Shown: in pieces, positions 24,437-33,813 of the stretch
Numbering within the stretch: the first letter of the stretch is position 1
Layout of the letters: every line of letters starts with the position of its first letter
DNA from: Agrostemma githago
Lineage: Eukaryota; Streptophyta; Magnoliopsida; Caryophyllales; Caryophyllaceae
DNA: 64,000 nt
Reading direction: 5' to 3'
Assembly: GCA_958450325.1 (NCBI GenBank)
Contig: OY288242.1
Span: forward strand, 27,534,474 to 27,598,473
Notes under the pieces: model-generated
What the model saw: the letters and a program-made list of their open reading frames with translations, nothing else
What the model was told of the DNA's origin: nothing
Databases searched by the model: none
Made by a program: the position numbers and the translations under genes

Positions 24437-25818
24437 TCAACCGTAGCCCTCAAGGGCATGGAGGAGCAAGTCGAACGCGCTACCGACATCATAATGTAGG
24501 CCCAAGAAGCGCTCGAGCCTAGCCAACCTCCACGGCCTCCAAGGAGGAGGCAAGAAGTAGGAATCCCAAGACCCATCGTCATCATTCATGTCATCTCCGG
24601 GGTCTATCCATCCTACGAGCTTAACCGGCCTCTTCCTCCCTAGGCATCGCCTCCAATCATTAGCAAGCTTCATCTCCAAGAAACAAGGCACAAAAAGCGG
24701 CTTTGGCCTCATCTCCTCGTTGCACACCCCCACACTTTCCTCCAGTTGTGGTTCCCCATCTTCATCACTAGGTCCCATATCATCTTGGAGAAGAGGATCG
24801 AAACTTCTACCGGCGGTTTCAATCTCCTCCAAGTCATCGCGTTGTGTACTAGTAAGGGGCTCTTGATGCTTATCCACATTATCGCACAAGGGCAACTCGA
24901 GGCTAACAAATTCACCCAACAACTTCACAAATTTTACTAAATCATCCAACTCACTATCCTCCTCCAATTCCTCACCAACTATGCCTTCACCAAGAGTCAT
25001 ATCCTCATTCGTCTCTTTTTGGGGAGACAATTGAGGTTCTTCAAAGCAAATCTCTCCTCCAAAGGGAACTACATCGGCGGCTTCATGGTTAGGTTGCTCC
25101 TCTCTCTCAAGTGGGCACCCTTCATCTAATTGCGATGTTCGAGATAAATACATTACGGTTTGAACCGATAATGCATTTAATCGAGCATCAAACGCCTCGT
25201 TTTCCTTCCGATATTGGGCCAAGAATTCATCTTGCTCCTTTTGCATTTGTATGGCCATTTCTTGTTGGCTCTTTTGCAATTGAAGAATCGATTGATACAA
25301 CTCCAAGTTCGACGATTGGTGGTCATTGGGGTCTTGTAAAGCTCCTTGATAATTTAATAATCTTGAAAATCTTGATTAAACATGGTGTCTTGATGATGCC
25401 CAAGGGGTGGGGCATCATATTGTTGGTAGTGGGGTTGAGGTGATTGGTAGTATTGTGGGTCATGGGGTTCATATTGTGGTTGGGGTGGAGGGTAATATTG
25501 TGGATCTTGGTGGTATTGGCTTCCATAAGACGAATCTTGATTGAACATGGTGGGTTCACAATCATAGCTTGAGTAATAGCCACCTTGATCGTAGGATTGA
25601 TAGTCATTCGCTTGTTGGTAGCCATTTCCATACTCTTGAGGAACATACCCATCTTGATTGCCCCAAGAAGCTTGATAATGGTAGGGAGACGTCATGTCAT
25701 GGCTTTGGTTCATGGAAGAAGAGGGGTAGCTCATATCGGCTCCCGAGTGTGTGGAGTTTAGTTCAAACCCCATGTTCGCTCGAAAATCGTAGCTCATACC
25801 CGGTTGGAAACCACTCAT
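24437..25818 (-). pseudogene. Element B protein: Y/Q-rich domain plus acidic coiled-coil region (frameshifted)
   Basis: Two minus-strand frames form one broken gene. 25818-25354 (154 aa, starts MSGFQPGMSYDF) is rich in Tyr, Gln, Pro, Gly and Asn (YYPPPQPQYEP, SYGSQYHQDP), a prion-like composition. 25306-24437 (289 aa) begins with a Q/K/E coiled-coil-like stretch (LQLQKSQQEMAIQMQKEQ), becomes strongly acidic and ends AFDLLLHALEGYG, like the tail of element C's Gag-PR. A frameshift and stop near 25354-25310 separate the parts. No capsid, zinc knuckle or protease motif is present. The gene sits where gag should be. It may be a degenerate or re-modelled Gag; function unknown. Confidence 0.65.
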
Positions 25819-25912
25819 TCTAGCAACCGTCCGTTAAAGCGGCTCTAAGTTGCAAGAAGAAGATAGTCACCACCTCTAAGCACAAACTGTAGACTAGGAA
25901 CAAACGTGAGAA

Positions 25913-25937
25913 GTCTAGTGCTTTTTGGGCACTAGAC
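25913..25937 (-). ncRNA. Leader hairpin, element B
   Basis: Arms GTCTAGTGC and GCACTAGAC (9 bp, perfect) enclose a 7-nt loop, about 95 nt upstream of the ORF start. Element C has the same hairpin in its leader (27657-27677). Position between PBS and gag is where packaging or dimerisation signals sit in retroelements; that role is inferred. Confidence 0.5.
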
Positions 25938-26050
25938 AAGAGAGAAATAAACCACACACAAGAAGCAAGGTAACCAAAAAGAAAAAAAGAAAAACACAAA
26001 ACACAAGACAAAGCCAAGTAACTAGGAAAACAAAGTCAAAACTAGCACCG

Positions 26051-26069
26051 TCCCCGGCAACGGCGCCAA
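26051..26069 (-). promoter_or_regulatory. Primer-binding site, element B
   Basis: On the minus strand TTGGCGCCGTTGCCGGGGA follows the 5' LTR end (26072) by 2 nt. This is the PBS type characteristic of Athila-lineage elements. Confidence 0.9.
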
Positions 26070-26071
26070 TT

Positions 26072-27507
26072 TGATGGTAGGATTTGTCGTGGATCCCAAC
26101 CGTCAAATAAAACCGGCTAATCCTAACTTGGGTAGATAGGGCAAGTCGGGTCGAATCCACGGGGACGGTAGAGGCGTCTAGACCAAGTCGGCCCAAGAAC
26201 GAGACTAGGTCAACGAGCTAAGCTAGGGAATGATAAGGGGGAGAGAAGGCTAGACTATGGCTAAGGAGACGGAGAAACAAACAAGGAGAACGGGCTAGGA
26301 ATAGGTCGGGGTCAAAGGGATAACGGAATGGTCAGGGAGGAGTTAGAGTGAAGGCGGTAGTAGGTAAATCTAGGTAATCTAACTTAGACCGACCTAGAGG
26401 TTCCTCATGGAACCCATCCGGCAACACACATGACAAAGGAAGACAAGAAAAACAAGCATTCCAACCTACTTAGTTATTCAAGCATTCCATCAAACATGTG
26501 ATGTGCATCACTCAAGAGCAAACCCAAATCTTCCACCAATATCTCCAACAAACCCTTAATCATCCAATTAACACCCTAATCACCTTACTAACCCTAGCAA
26601 GAACACTACTCTAACATAATCAAACTACAACTAGCAAGAACAAAAGGAAACAACACAAACATCAAAACATACATGAACAAACTAGTGAAAATGATAAACA
26701 ACAACCAAAGATTAATACTTGGAAGATTAAACATGAAAGATTAAAGGAAAAGAGAAAGGAAAGATTATACCAAGTACAAAGGATGAAAAGGAGAACACTT
26801 GTATAGAAGAAAACCTAAATAATTCCACCAAGGTTGTCAATCTTGGATGGATTCTTCAAGAGATCCAATAATACAAGATTAAACTAAGATTAACTACTAA
26901 TTACCGACTAATCTACACTAATCTAATCTAATCTAACCTAAAGTAGTCTAGGGTTTAGTGGGAAGTGAAGAACATAAGCTTTACAAACCAAGGGAAGAGT
27001 ATATATAGGGTTACAAATGGAAGGGAGAAGAAAGAAAGGAAATGCGGACTACAGCACTTGGTCCCGACCGGGACGGACCCACCATCCCGACCGGGACGGC
27101 TTTGCAGTAGCCTCCTCCAAAGTGCACTTCATCCCCGACGGGATGAGGTGCATACCCGTCGGGGATGAGCCTTGTAGGCCTCCAATATGACCCTTTTTGT
27201 TCCTCCTTTCCTCACATGGACTTCTCATCGATTCTCGGGACTCGGGATCGGGTCTCGGAGGCTCGGGATTGGGTCCCAAGGTCTCGGGGTCGATTCCAAA
27301 GCATCGAGTCATCGTTCCTTTACTCCGTTGGCTCCAAAATGTGTATGTATAGAGTCGGAATCGCTCCAACTCTACCAAATCGGTCTCGGGAACCTGAAAC
27401 GAACTAAAGGAAGCATAAGAAGCCCCTAAACCGCTCCCAAGGAGCGATTCTACAAGGAAAATGGGACCAAAACACTACCAAATAGGCACTACAAACTACA
27501 CTTATCA
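26072..27507 (-). repeat. 5' LTR of element B
   Basis: 1436 bp, nearly identical to the 3' LTR. The 34-bp length difference is about what two missing palindrome units would account for, since the array at 27061-27165 has two fewer copies. Its TATA box is at about 27009-26997 on the minus strand. Its outer end (27507) abuts the TATTG duplication. Confidence 0.95.
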
Positions 27508-27512
27508 TATTG

Positions 27513-27625
27513 CTAGCACTTGGTTGAGAGATTCTAACCCGGTCAATCGTCCGCTGGCGAAAGGCTCTAAAGAGTCTTTCCGGCTCTGGATTGAAGAGAA
27601 AGAAATCGCCTCCCTTCCTAGGCAT
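27513..27625 (-). pseudogene. N-terminal gag segment of element C
   Basis: The minus-strand ATG at 27625 starts MPRKGGDFFLFNPEPERLF, typical of Athila Gag N-termini. The coding sequence is cut after 113 nt by element B. Counting through one TATTG copy to 19987 keeps the reading phase exactly (588 nt, 196 codons, to the TAG at 19512). B therefore interrupted an otherwise continuous gag. Confidence 0.85.
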
Positions 27626-27656
27626 ACACTACACACTTGAACAAACGTGAGAACAG

Positions 27657-27677
27657 CTAGTGCTTTATGGGCACTAG
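27657..27677 (-). ncRNA. Leader hairpin, element C
   Basis: Arms CTAGTGC/GCACTAG with a 7-nt loop, 32 nt upstream of the gag ATG. It matches the leader hairpin of element B. Confidence 0.5.
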
Positions 27678-27828
27678 GCAAAGACAATAAACGAACACAG
27701 CGGGAGACAAAGAGAAAAGAAAGCTATGAAAACGAGAAAAACCTACAAGATATGCACAAGAGATAGAAGAAGAGAACAAGAAGGGTACCTAAGTCAAGCT
27801 ATAAGCAAACTAAGTCTAAACAACGCCG

Positions 27829-27847
27829 TCCCCGGCAACGGCGCCAA
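27829..27847 (-). promoter_or_regulatory. Primer-binding site, element C
   Basis: The minus-strand TTGGCGCCGTTGCCGGGGA lies 2 nt after the 5' LTR end, identical to the PBS of element B. Confidence 0.9.
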
Positions 27848-27849
27848 AT

Positions 27850-29473
27850 TGATGGTAGGTTTTGCCGTGGGTCCCCACCAACAAGTAGAGTCCAACTAAT
27901 CCTAACGGTAGCTAGGGTAAGTCGGGTCGTGTCCACGGAGACGGTTATAAGTTTCTAGACTAGGTCTACCTAGAAACAAGGCTAAGTCACACAAACAAAC
28001 ACAAAGAAGACGATAATTGACAAACTATGATTGTTGAAGGTGATGAAAGTGGACTAACAATGTACTAAGTATGACATGAACTAATGAAACAACTAAAGAT
28101 TAACTAAGCAAATAAACTAGAAAAGATGATCGACTAAAGGAATAAATAAATCAAATATGGGAAGGAGTTGGGTTAGGTCAGGTTCATAAGTGTAGTAGGA
28201 TGGTTGGGTAATCAAGGGTGTAGGTGCCACTTAGTTACTAAGGTCGGTTTGCGCTCTCGTGCCAAAGCCAAAGTCCGCACTCTCGTGTCAAAGACGAGAC
28301 CCGAACAGTCATGCTAGATGCTACTCAAAACACAAGGATTCAATCACAAATTAGTCAAACAATGAGAAGAGGAGTACAAGTATGAGAAGCATTGGCCACT
28401 ACTACCCACACAAGCAATACAACAAACACATAGTGTGCCCAATATGTGACTAGCAACAAAGGAATCACCTTTACCCATAATCAACCCTAATCACCCATAA
28501 TCCACACTTAATCCCCCTACTAACCCCACAAAAAGTCTACTCACTCATAAGGAAACTATCAATAACAATGATAAGAGAAATCAACATAAACAACCAAACA
28601 TTCATCATGAACAAACAAGAACAATAAACAATATGTAAAGATTAAAATTTGAGAGATTAATAAAGATTAAGAGAAAAGAGATTATACCAACTAATAAGGA
28701 GATAAAAAGGTGAGAACTTGCATTAATAAGAAACCCAAATAATCTCCAAGGTTGTCAATCTTGGATGAGTCTTCAAGAATCTCTTCAATACAAGACTAAT
28801 AAAACTAGATTAATCTAAGGTTTACAAAAGTTTGAAGAGAGATTAGTCTAATGAGAGGAGGCACTCTATCTAGGGTTTAGTCTAATGTAGAGAGGTCTAA
28901 TATAGTCTAAGATAATGTAAGATGCTTAAACAATACAAGGGAGGAGTATTTATACGGTTACAAGAGTGAAGGAGAATGAAAAGAAAGGTCTCGTGCTGTA
29001 GCTGACCCATCCCGTCCGGGACGAGACGGTCCCGTCCGGGATGAAGTGGTCCCGACCGGGACGGCCCCAAAACAGGAGCAGATCCATTTTCGCACCCCTT
29101 CCCGGTTGGGAAGGCTACTATCCCGCCCGGGAAGGGTCTTGTAGGCTTCCAATATGATCTTTAAGGTCCCTCCTTGCCTCTCATGGGATTCCCATCGATT
29201 CTCGGGGCTCGGTATTGAGTCGAAAGGGCTCGGGAATGGGTCCCAAGGTCTCGGGATCGAATCCAAGGCACCGAGTGATCGCTTCTTCTCTTCGTTGGCT
29301 CTAAAAGTGTATGAAACGAGTCAGAATCGTTCCAATTCTCCATGAACGGTCTTGGGAACCTAAAACAAACTAAAAGAAGCATAAGTAGCCCAGAAACCGC
29401 TCCCAAGGAGTGATTCCACAAGAGAAACCGGGACCAAACACAACAAATTAGGCACTACAAACTACACTTATCA
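27850..29473 (-). repeat. 5' LTR of element C
   Basis: 1624 bp running TGATAAGTG (29473) to CCTACCATCA (27850) on the minus strand. It is related to B's LTR at the ends and in the 29160-29470 part but diverged elsewhere, so C and B are sister families. A TATA box (GTATAAATACTCC, 28955-28943) lies about 50 bp downstream of a five-copy palindrome array (29008-29138). Confidence 0.9.
28943..29138 (-). promoter_or_regulatory. LTR palindrome array and TATA box, element C
   Basis: Five copies of TCCCGTCCGGGA, TCCCGACCGGGA and related forms (29008-29138) precede the minus-strand TATA at 28955-28943 by about 50 bp, the same spacing as in element B. Confidence 0.6.
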
Positions 29474-30023
29474 GCGAGGCAGGTCTCCATGGAATTGAAA
29501 CTTATAGAAGTAAAGAGAAACTCGCTGGTACTTCATCCATCTTTTTTTTTTGCCAACGCTTCGTCCATCTTCAAGCCTTGCTTATTGTAGGTTTCTTGGT
29601 TCAGTTTTTGCTGATAAATGTTGAATTACTCTTCTTACAGTATACAGTGACCTAGCCGAAACATACGACCTCTTGAAGCTTGGAGGATCGGATTACCATG
29701 CAAGAGGTGGACACACAGAGTCCCCTCTCGAAAGCGTCAGCATCTCGGTCTTGGTTGTGCGCAACTTCCTCAAGCTAGCCCGTCCAATTTGGCGAGATGC
29801 CATAAGAAACACTGTGAAACAGTATATTAGAGACCCTTCTGATCTCACCCTTCAGCATATCACCAGATTTGCCTCGGCCTCAACAACGACAAGTAATAGA
29901 AATTGTGACAATAAGGACAGAATAAATCGTTATTTGTCATTGTGGTTGATAAGAGAAGATATGCAACACATCGAATTCCAGACCACATTGCTGAAGCTTT
30001 CTGAGATTACAGTCAATTTATAG
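29474..30023 (+). pseudogene. 3' exons of a PHP-domain (polymerase/histidinol phosphatase-like) gene
   Basis: Two exons are recognisable: 29474-29532 (GLHGIETYRSKEKLA) and 29640-30023 (YSDLAETYDLLKLGGSDYHARGGHTES to the stop at 30021-30023), joined across an intron with GT at 29533 and TTACAG before 29640. The phase is kept across the junction. GGSDYHARGGH is the conserved metal-site region of PHP-family proteins, and the C-terminal SLWLIREDMQHIEF resembles the natural end of plant PHP-domain proteins. Everything 5' of 29474 is replaced by element C. It is a gene fragment, here interpreted as captured by a CACTA-type transposon. Confidence 0.75.
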
Positions 30024-30128
30024 GTATGTTTCATGTCCATTTTTGTCGAACAGAAGTCGTGCCTTGTTATTCATGGGACCAAAACTTGGTTGGAAATCCT
30101 TAAAATGGATGACATACTTCTCAATCAG

Positions 30129-31179
30129 TTGTTAGGCCTAATGCTTCTTCGCCTGCTCAAACGAGCAGGCTGAATGGCATAAAGCCATCTCAGTTGTATG
30201 GTTCGTTAAATAGTAAAATGTCGGCAGCAACAATCTCTAATTCGAAGTCACGTACTACTTCTGCCGCTCCTTCAAATTATTCTCAGTCCAAGATCAACAA
30301 GGTTCGCTCTTGCTTCTTGCTTTTTTTACCATTCTCGAAGTGAATTTAGTTCTGTATGATATTATGCAGGCCGGCTCGTACTATCCAACAAATTGATATG
30401 CAAATGCTTTTCATCAGGTTGCGAATTGCCAGCCATTATCGTACCACAAACAACGTTCTTATGGAAATCATGATGCTATAGGCTACAGACATAATAATAG
30501 TTTCAGGGAATGGAACGGTAATGGTAATGATAAGCTAAGGTTGAACCGAAAAAGTGAGTTTGAAATAGTGAATGAACTTACATGTGGCCCACGGGTCTGT
30601 ATTCGAGTGCCTTCCGACTCATCTGATAAAGAATCCCAAGTTCCTTTTATTAAGAAAAATAAATATAACTCGGCTCAGTTCCAGACCGAGTATGAAGCCG
30701 CAAAGTGCTTCGTCATCAAATCCTATAGCCAAGATGTTCACAGGTCCATTAAGTATGATGTAAGGTCAAGTACCGCTCTTGGGAACAAGAAGCTTGACAC
30801 CGCGTTTCATGATGATGAAGCCAAAGCCAAAGAAATTGGAGAACACTGTTCAGTCTTTCTTTTCTTATCGGTATGATAATAAATATGTTTACGTGAACCA
30901 TACACAAACGCTCAACGTAAAATCGTTACTAGTGAGTAGTGACTAAGCTTGTGGTTGTTTTGGTAGGTGAACGGAAGTGGTCAGTTTGTTGGAGTGGCGG
31001 AAATTATAGGTAAAGTGGATAACAATAAGACGATGGATTTCTGGCAGATGGACAAATGGAGTGGATTTTTCTCGTTGAAGTGGCACATTGTGAAAGATGT
31101 TCCAAATAATCAACTGAGGCACATCATTCTTGAAAACAGCGGTAATAGACCCATTACTTACACTCGGGATACACAGGAG
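30129..31179 (+). pseudogene. YTH-domain (ECT-type m6A reader) gene fragment
   Basis: Three exons fit: about 30129-30301 (NGIKPSQLYGSLNS), 30370-30870 and 30967-31179, with GT/AG introns at 30302-30369 and 30871-30966. The YTH domain is clear: KCFVIKSYSQDVHRSIKYDV, GNKKLDTAFHD, VFLFLS, then GQFVGVAEIIGKVD, DFWQMDKWSGFFSLKWHIVK and TRDTQE. The region before it (ELTCGPR) matches plant ECT proteins. An in-frame TGA at 30394-30396 and loss of the N-terminal exons and of the last exon make it a pseudogene. An intact gene would encode a reader of N6-methyladenosine in mRNA. Confidence 0.85.
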
Positions 31180-31224
31180 GTGATTAAATCATGCCCTACA
31201 TTCTTAGTTGTGCCGATTTGGAAT

Positions 31225-31320
31225 AATACCGTGAGTTTCGGATGCTCGATGAATTTGTGGACGTTTACAAAGAGGATAAGCAAAAGATGCATCTCTGGAA
31301 TTCATTTGCCCGAAAGCTGT
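31225..31320 (+). pseudogene. VEFS-box exon fragment (EMF2/VRN2-type Polycomb protein)
   Basis: Just after the YTH exon a different frame reads FRMLDEFVDVYKEDKQKMHL followed by WNSFARKL. This matches the VEFS box of plant Su(z)12-like proteins (EMF2, VRN2, FIS2), which bind the other PRC2 subunits. A donor-like GTATAT follows at about 31321. Only this exon is present, so it is a captured fragment in the same orientation as the PHP and YTH pieces. Confidence 0.65.
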
Positions 31321-31549
31321 GGTATATTTGTGCTTTTCTTCACTTATTTTGAATCTCAGTACTGAAACACTCCGTAGTAATTGTATCTGTGAGCAAATCA
31401 TATTTAATTTCTTTTCTTTCGCCATTTTATATAAATGTGGTTGCCTTGTGGCTGTAATTAATTGTCTTGTTATTAATAAAATTTAATTATCATTCATGTG
31501 AACGTGGCTCGCCTATTTTGTAATTTTTTTTCTAATTTAACAGTTCAAT

Positions 31550-31884
31550 AGACATAGGGTTTACAAAATAACCCATGTTTATACTATGACAATAAAGATA
31601 GGGCAAACAAATAACCCATGTCTATATTTATAAATAGACATATGGCGTACGAAAAACCCATGTCTATTGTTTTTATAGACATGGGTTAATTCTGCAAACC
31701 TATGTATAATATAAAAATAGACATGGGTTAGTAGAAAAACTTATGTCTTTGTTTTAGATGGAGATAGGTCATAGGACCTATGTCTAAGTATTTGACAATA
31801 GATGTCACTAAAGTTAACATGGGTCGCGAAACCCATGTCTATTGGTGAAAACGACCCATGTCTATTTGATGTTTTGTAGTAGTG
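31550..31884 (-). mobile_element. CACTA-type transposon right end with subterminal repeats
   Basis: Read on the minus strand the segment starts CACTACTACAAAA at 31884, a CACTA (En/Spm) terminus. For about 330 bp it then carries a dozen or more copies of ATAGACATGGGT in both orientations. Dense subterminal repeats next to CACTA ends are the transposase-binding regions of this superfamily. The other end is not in the window. The three gene fragments at 29474-31320 lie immediately inside it, so this may be a gene-carrying CACTA element. Confidence 0.6.
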
Positions 31885-32064
31885 GTTGTTTATATCTTCT
31901 CATAGCTCCCACTGTTAGAGTGTCTAACCCCCGGTTTATACTCCAAATTCTGGTATCAGATATTTGCTTTGTTTGGTTTATTTTCGATTGTGAGTCGTGA
32001 GCATTGAGTCCACAAAAACAACCCGAACTATATTCAAAAACACAAAAAGAAACAACCTTTAACC

Positions 32065-32748
32065 ATGAGTGACTTGAGTGTTGTTGGTTTGCAAATCAAG
32101 GTTGAGTTGCTTAAGGTAAAGACACAAGCTTTGAGGGAGAAGCTGCACCTAGGAGGGATAGACGAGCTAAAGTCACGTCTTGAACATAAACCCTTGGAGT
32201 CCTCTTCAAAGGGTGTGACTAAGGTTCGTGGAGGAATTTTTTACTCATCGAATCCTAAGTTGGAGTGTCTTGAATGTAGGTCCACTTTTGAGTCTATAAG
32301 GACCGCCACAACAAAGATGAGAGCTTTAACTCTTATAAGGGTTGGGGAGGTTGAGCCTAAATTCTTGGAGTCATATTCAAAAGGTATGCCCAAAGTTCAT
32401 AAGAAAATTCCCTATTTACCATGTTACAAGTCGGAGTCTTTTGAGCATGAGTCCATTTCTAAACCATTAGAAGCAAGAGCAGATTTGGTTGAAAATAAAG
32501 TCGAAAATGACATTAGAAGAGTCTTAGATTCAAAGGAAAATTGTGTCCCTGTATTCCTATCCGAGGTCAAGGTGATAGAGGAGCAAACGAAAGATGTGGA
32601 ATTGTTTGAAGACATCAATCTAGAAGGGTCAAAACGAGCTAAACCATGTCCATCCTCACCCGTCCCCACAAGACCATGGGAAAGGAGGTCACGAACCCCC
32701 ATTGGAGCATGCTTAGATCTCCCAATTCCCTACACAATCAAGAGGTGA
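32065..32748 (+). CDS. Hypothetical protein, 227 aa, internally repeated
   Basis: Not recognised. ATG 32065 lies about 100 nt after the PBS-like TGGTATCAGA. The protein is Lys/Glu/Ser-rich and contains a diverged duplication: residues about 47-75 (LESSSKGVTKVRGGIFYSS) resemble about 110-140 (LESYSKGMPKVHKKIPYLPC). The start is predicted helical (LQIKVELLKVKTQALREKL). No gag zinc knuckle, protease or pol motif is present. It overlaps the next ORF by 103 nt in another frame, which may be a frameshifted continuation or a -1/+1 arrangement. Coding status uncertain. Confidence 0.35.
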   Translation: MSDLSVVGLQIKVELLKVKTQALREKLHLGGIDELKSRLEHKPLESSSKGVTKVRGGIFYSSNPKLECLECRSTFESIRTATTKMRALTLIRVGEVEPKFLESYSKGMPKVHKKIPYLPCYKSESFEHESISKPLEARADLVENKVENDIRRVLDSKENCVPVFLSEVKVIEEQTKDVELFEDINLEGSKRAKPCPSSPVPTRPWERRSRTPIGACLDLPIPYTIKR

Positions 32749-33350
32749 TAAGGCCAGATAGCGCTCTTAAGGTAATCACATTTCAAAAAAAAAAGGCTAG
32801 ATGGTTCAACTCACGGCGTTGGGAAGCACTAAAGGGGAGGGCTCACCAATGCCTACAAGGAGTAAGCTTGCAACTCCCCCGAGATGACTCAACCCTACAT
32901 GAGGCTCATTTCCCCATCACGATCCCGTGTTCAAAGACTAGTTCAAATATGTCCAAAGGGGAAATCAATCAAAGGACCAGAAAAGAAGTTAAGCTGTTGT
33001 GGGAATTCCATCAACGTGCAAAGAAATACCCACAACAAGAAGTTCTTAAGGAAGTAACTCGTGGAGAACTCAATCTCTATGATCCATGGGAGGTTGGTCC
33101 AACGACACATGCCCAGGAGGAAGGTAAAGAATACGTCCAAGGGAGGAATTCGGGACCTTGTCATAGCCAAACCGAAGAAATAAGAGCTAGAAGCTTGAGG
33201 ACAAGCTCCTTTCAACCGGAGGAGTTTGCAATACGAGCTAAGGGCAAGGGTGAATCAAAATTGGACGACGAGGACAATATGGGTACGGTCACCATGACCG
33301 AGGGTGCTTCAGCGATGGCTTATGTCCAAACTAAGGCCCATTTGCACTAG
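32646..33350 (+). CDS. Hypothetical protein, 234 aa
   Basis: Not recognised. It is a basic, Lys/Arg/Gln-rich reading frame (KKKARWFNSRRWEAL, VKLLWEFHQRAKKYPQQEVL) with an acidic stretch near the end (KLDDEDNMG). It overlaps the preceding ORF and may be the second half of the same protein after a frameshift. No conserved motif was identified. Confidence 0.3.
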   Translation: MSILTRPHKTMGKEVTNPHWSMLRSPNSLHNQEVIRPDSALKVITFQKKKARWFNSRRWEALKGRAHQCLQGVSLQLPRDDSTLHEAHFPITIPCSKTSSNMSKGEINQRTRKEVKLLWEFHQRAKKYPQQEVLKEVTRGELNLYDPWEVGPTTHAQEEGKEYVQGRNSGPCHSQTEEIRARSLRTSSFQPEEFAIRAKGKGESKLDDEDNMGTVTMTEGASAMAYVQTKAHLH

Positions 33351-33734
33351 ACTTCACTTAGGTGGTAAACTAGACCCTATTTACTAAATAAATGTCCAGG
33401 GTACTTTTCACTAAATCGTAAAGGAAGTTAGTGTAAAACTCGTCACAAGTCGGGTAATCTTAATTGGGTGCGAAATAAGCAACGGGACCAAAAGGTGGAC
33501 CAACACAAGCAAGGTTGTACACCAAACTTACTTTGCCACCTTCCACCACGGGTAGGCCATGCCCCTTGCCAACTATGGAGTGTCCTACTAGTCCTTGGGG
33601 ACCAAGTTATCACATGAAGACACATGCATTAAAGAAGGTGCATGCTCAAGGACAAGCCCACCTTTTGTTTAGTTATTTTAATCATTTGTGTGTAATCCTT
33701 TTGCATGTGAGACGGTTGTTTTAGTCCTAAGGGT

Positions 33735-33763
33735 TTGTGTGTGTGTGTGCGCGTGTGCGCGTG

Positions 33764-33811
<48 letters not shown>
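33735..33811 (+). repeat. TG/CG/TA microsatellite
   Basis: A compound dinucleotide run, mostly (TG)n with short CG and TA interruptions, in otherwise non-coding sequence (33351-34109) where I see no gene. Confidence 0.95.

Positions 33812-33813
<2 letters not shown>

Larger units (their letters stand above)
19988..27507 (-). mobile_element. Element B: complete non-autonomous Athila-like retrotransposon, 7.5 kb
   Basis: Two LTRs (19988-21457 and 26072-27507) with ends TGATAAGTG...CCATCA on the minus strand are flanked by TSD TATTG (19983-19987 and 27508-27512). A PBS follows the 5' LTR (26069-26051) and a PPT precedes the 3' LTR. The interior has one degenerate Y/Q-rich plus coiled-coil ORF and about 3 kb of structured non-coding sequence. 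It lacks capsid, protease, reverse transcriptase and integrase, so it must rely on a partner for mobility. The LTRs are nearly identical outside the palindrome array, so insertion is recent. It sits inside element C's gag. Confidence 0.95.
15901..29473 (-). mobile_element. Element C: Athila-like gag-protease retrotransposon, 3' end missing, split by element B
   Basis: Reading on the minus strand: 5' LTR (29473-27850), PBS (27847-27829), leader, gag-protease (27625 to 16909, interrupted by element B at 19988-27507), internal promoter-like array (16620-16368), conserved hairpin (16016-15986), then an abrupt end at 15901 against the family A LTR. No reverse transcriptase, RNase H or integrase follows the protease. 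Comparison with B, which keeps the same 3' layout, suggests a non-autonomous gag-only family. The 3' LTR is not in the window. The right flank (29474 on) is an exon of a captured PHP-domain gene. Confidence 0.8.
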
